64,000 bases of DNA from Kaistia adipata DSM 17808 (GTDB lineage: Bacteria; Pseudomonadota; Alphaproteobacteria; Rhizobiales; Kaistiaceae), in assembly GCF_000423225.1 (NCBI RefSeq), contig NZ_KE383991.1:1529318-1593317 (forward strand), given 5' to 3'. Numbering within the stretch: position 1 is the stretch's first letter; the number at the start of each line of letters is the position of its first letter. Position numbers and translations under genes: made by a program. Below the pieces are notes generated by a model. That model was not told the DNA's origin. It saw only the letters and a list, made by a program, of their open reading frames with translations, and ran no database searches. This document shows positions 61,768 to 64,000 of the stretch, in pieces.

Positions 61768-62990
61768 GACTTCGAAGCCTCCGGGTTGGCCGTCGCGCCC
61801 TTCATCGGCACAACCGAATTGCCGACCGCGACCGGCGAGCCGCTCGACAGCTTGTTCTGGCCCGAGGTGACGATGCGCATGCCCGGCGTCACACCCTCGA
61901 CCACCTCGATCAGATCACCCGATCGGCGGCCCGTCTTGACGAAGACCTGCTTGGCGACGAGCGCCGGCTTGGCGCCATCGGCGCTCGCGGACGCGGCCTT
62001 GCCGGCATCCTCCGCCGGTTTGGTGGCCTCGGTCTTCGCTGGCTCGGCCTTGGTCGGATCGCCCGCCTTCGCCGGCGCGTCCTCGACGGCATAGACATAG
62101 GCGCCATAGAGGCTGATCGTGACCGCGGTCTGCGGCAGGGCGATGACATGGTCCTCGACCGGCAGGTCGACCCGGACCCGGATGAACTGGCCGGGGCGCA
62201 GCGTGCCGTTGGGATTGTCGACGACGGCCTGCACCGTCACCAGCCGCGAGGCCGCGTCGATCTTCGGATCGATGCCGGTGACCGCGCCCTTGAAGCTCAG
62301 ATCGTCCTCGGTCAGGCCGAAGCGCGCGGGCTGGCCGATCTTGAGCGCGCCGAGCTGCTGCTCCGGCACGGTGAAGTTGACCTTCATGCGTTCGAGGTTC
62401 TGCAGCGTGGCGACGACCGTTCCGGCCTGGACATACTGCCCGACGTCGATCTTCGGGATGCCGATCGTGCCGGCGAACGGCGCCTTGATCGCCTTCTGGT
62501 CCAGCGTTGCCTCGAGCTGCGTCAGCGCGCCCTTGGCCTTGTCGAGATTGTTCTGCGCGTCCTGCAGCGAGGCGACCGTGCTGACATTGCGCTGCAACAG
62601 GGCCTGGGCGCGGCTCAGCGCCTCCTGGCTGACGGCGACCGCCGTGTTGGCGCTGACCAGGCCGGCGCGCTCGACGGCGTCGTCGATCTGCACCAGGAGC
62701 TGGTTCTCGTCGACATGCTCGTTCGCCTTGAACAGGATCTTGTCGACGATGCCGCCGGCCTGAACCGCGACATCGACGCCCTCATAAGCGGCGACCGTGC
62801 CGACCGCCTCGATGCCGGGCGTCCACTTCGCCGGCTCGACGGTGATCGCCGAGATGGTGACGACCGGCGCCTGCATGTTGGCGAAGAACTGCTCGATCAT
62901 CTTGTTGCGGAAGAAATTGAACCAGATCAGACCGCCACAGATCGCCACGACGACGATCAGCAGGACCGCTGCGAGGATGAAGCGCTTCAT
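61764..62990 (-). CDS. RND efflux periplasmic adaptor subunit
   Basis: 408 residues. A membrane anchor at about 3-28 (RFILAAVLLIVVVAICGGLIWF style), lipoyl-type halves AVQAGGIVDKILFKANEHVD and KAPFAGTIGIPKIDVGQYVQ around an alpha-hairpin, then beta-barrel GVTPGMRIVTSGQNKL. A Lys/Pro/Ala/Glu-rich insertion of about 40 residues (APAKAGDPTKAEPAKTEATK and on) interrupts the barrel region, which is unusual. It links the permease to an outer-membrane channel. The start at 62990 (MKRFILAAV) was chosen by the anchor; the frame is open upstream. Confidence 0.9.
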   Translation of the reverse strand: MKRFILAAVLLIVVVAICGGLIWFNFFRNKMIEQFFANMQAPVVTISAITVEPAKWTPGIEAVGTVAAYEGVDVAVQAGGIVDKILFKANEHVDENQLLVQIDDAVERAGLVSANTAVAVSQEALSRAQALLQRNVSTVASLQDAQNNLDKAKGALTQLEATLDQKAIKAPFAGTIGIPKIDVGQYVQAGTVVATLQNLERMKVNFTVPEQQLGALKIGQPARFGLTEDDLSFKGAVTGIDPKIDAASRLVTVQAVVDNPNGTLRPGQFIRVRVDLPVEDHVIALPQTAVTISLYGAYVYAVEDAPAKAGDPTKAEPAKTEATKPAEDAGKAASASADGAKPALVAKQVFVKTGRRSGDLIEVVEGVTPGMRIVTSGQNKLSSGSPVAVGNSVVPMKGATANPEASKS

Positions 62991-63100
62991 GTTGGGCAAT
63001 CCAATATGGCGCGGAACCTGCCTCCGGGGTGGCAGCCGCATGAAAACACCAATCGGGACGGTGCGCCGGTGGCGCGCCGCCTCGAACATCAGGAGACGAT

Positions 63101-63128
63101 TTCTGTACTGCCCCGTGGGAAGTGTCAA
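63101..63128 (-). promoter_or_regulatory. Possible sigma-70 promoter of the RND efflux operon
   Basis: Minus strand TTGACA (63123-63128), 15-16 bases, then TACAGA or ACAGAA (63101-63107). The -35 box is perfect, the -10 poor. It lies about 110 bases ahead of the adaptor gene. Confidence 0.3.
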
Positions 63129-63924
63129 CGCGAAGCAGCAGCCACGGCCATCCACAACTGCCGCCATCCTGCCAAGCCGCGACGACTGTGCTTTTCCAGC
63201 ATGAGTCGGCGATTGAATTTTCTGCACGGCCGGCTTCGATTGACAACGCTCGGGGCTCAATCCGTCGGCGGGCGGGGATGTCGCGCGCGCCTCGGCCGCC
63301 GCCGCCCCCATCGACGGGGGAGGTGCTTGTCCCACGTTCGGGGAGGCTCGCCAAGGCCCCTGCCCGACCAGCGTCGCATCGGCGTACCGAGCGCCGCACC
63401 ACTCCTCAACGCCCGGGGTCGCGGGGTCCTGAAGCTGCGGCCTGGTCGATGCCGGATCGTTGGGGTCTGAGAATCACCTTCTGCCACGGACGGTGGCCGC
63501 TGAGCGTAGCGGGGGGCGACGACGTTGGGGCTGCGGGTGGGCGTTCGGCAAGCCGGCATGCTCACAGCCCCCCGAGTGGATCGGCGCCAACCCGCGCTTG
63601 GAGCGCGAGCCATCGTGGTGCCCTGGTCGCTGCGGGTCGGCGCTCCTTCGCGTCGGGCGTTTGCTGGCGGCCGTTTACCCGTGCGGCTAGCCGTCAGACA
63701 ACCCGCGGTTTGGTCGCTGTGTTTCGGCGGCGTTTTGCCGGCTGCTGCGGCGGCCTGGGTGGACGCGGTTTCTGCGGCTGGGGGGTGATACCGGGGGTTT
63801 GGGTAGACGGCTGTTCCGGCTGGCCCTGGCCGGGCCTGTCCCTGCGATCTCGTCCCTGCGCTGGCCTTTGCCCTGCCCCGGCGGGGGGCGTCTGGTTTCG
63901 CGGCTTTGGCATGCTTGGAACGGC

Positions 63925-63962
63925 AAAAAGCCCCGCCGGATTTTGTCCGGGCGGGGCTTTTT
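63925..63962. terminator. Strong bidirectional terminator near the right edge
   Basis: AAAAAGCCCCGCC and GGCGGGGCTTTTT frame a short inner GGA/TCC stem with loop TTTTG. A and T runs flank both sides. It could end a minus-strand gene beyond the window or a plus-strand transcript from the unassigned stretch before it. Confidence 0.85.
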
Positions 63963-64000
63963 GGGTTTTGGATCGTGAAGAGAATTTTGTCGAGATTTCT

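Larger units (their letters stand above)
62991..64000. other. 1-kb stretch without a supported gene at the right edge
   Basis: Reading frames exist on both strands but none shows family matches or a good start. A possible promoter of the RND operon lies at 63101-63128 and a strong bidirectional terminator at 63925-63962. Between about 63240 and 63920 the sequence is GC-rich with many short hairpins. I compared it by eye with the conserved parts of RNase P RNA, tmRNA and SRP RNA and saw no match. Confidence 0.5.

Noticed and set aside
63694..63912. 72-codon minus-strand frame coding a Pro/Gln/Arg-rich peptide (starts MPKPRNQTPPAGAG)
   Set aside because: Composition could be coding, but the frame is simply open to the window edge, starts 12 bases after a strong terminator hairpin, and has no ribosome site or recognisable domain.

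Overview
The window is a high-GC stretch (about two-thirds G+C by eye) of an alphaproteobacterial chromosome. It is most likely from the order Hyphomicrobiales (Rhizobiales). The evidence is the alphaproteobacterial polyamine set (lysine/ornithine decarboxylase, GNAT, homospermidine synthase), split bioMNY biotin uptake genes, a DUF1127 mini-protein, two DUF465 proteins, a CobW-WD40 pair and the local intergenic palindrome families. I cannot name the genus from sequence alone. No rRNA, tRNA, CRISPR array, prophage or insertion-sequence transposase was seen.

Layout. 1-5873: tail of a D-2-hydroxyacid dehydrogenase-like gene, then a complete dipeptide ABC importer operon (dppABCDF type). 5895-9391: cytochrome b561, a His-rich CobW GTPase followed by a WD40 protein, and a small membrane protein related to haem-copper oxidase subunit I. 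A near-consensus Irr-type palindrome lies between the first two. 9771-13913: DUF1127 protein and the polyamine block on the minus strand. The decarboxylase has a long leader that carries a well-formed 44-codon upstream ORF. 14351-20690: gamma-glutamyltransferase, amidase, LysR regulator, a DUF1007/NicO metal-efflux pair and a PuuD-like hydrolase. 20932-30392: orphan Tat-exported TRAP binding protein, 5'-nucleotidase family protein, ferrochelatase, arabinose-5-phosphate isomerase, outer-membrane barrel, MarR, and DMT and MFS transporters.

30403-43120 is rich in sugar-acid and hydroxy-acid enzymes: two dehydrogenases, an SDR, a PEP mutase/isocitrate lyase family protein, a xylonate dehydratase-like IlvD/Edd enzyme, an aminotransferase, a KDPG-type aldolase and an MFS transporter. 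It is interspersed with palindromic repeats, including a duplicated element of about 130 bp at 36164-36491. 43136-44252 is a RES/Xre toxin-antitoxin pair. 44409-46997 holds a DEDDh exonuclease and bioMNY. 47034-53046 holds an LLM monooxygenase, a eukaryote-like (clade 2) isoleucyl-tRNA synthetase and purEK. 53248-58568 holds a degenerate GGDEF protein, a divergent DUF465 pair, an OpgC-type acyltransferase, a TauE/SafE exporter divergent from a MarR regulator, and a chromate transporter. 58678-62990 is an RND efflux pair. The last 1 kb has no gene I can support.

The items most worth following up are the leader ORF upstream of the decarboxylase (13779-13913), the divergent-promoter palindromes (6457-6471, 31419-31431, 38387-38404, 56784-56798), the RES/Xre module, the clade-2 IleRS and the duplicated hairpin element.
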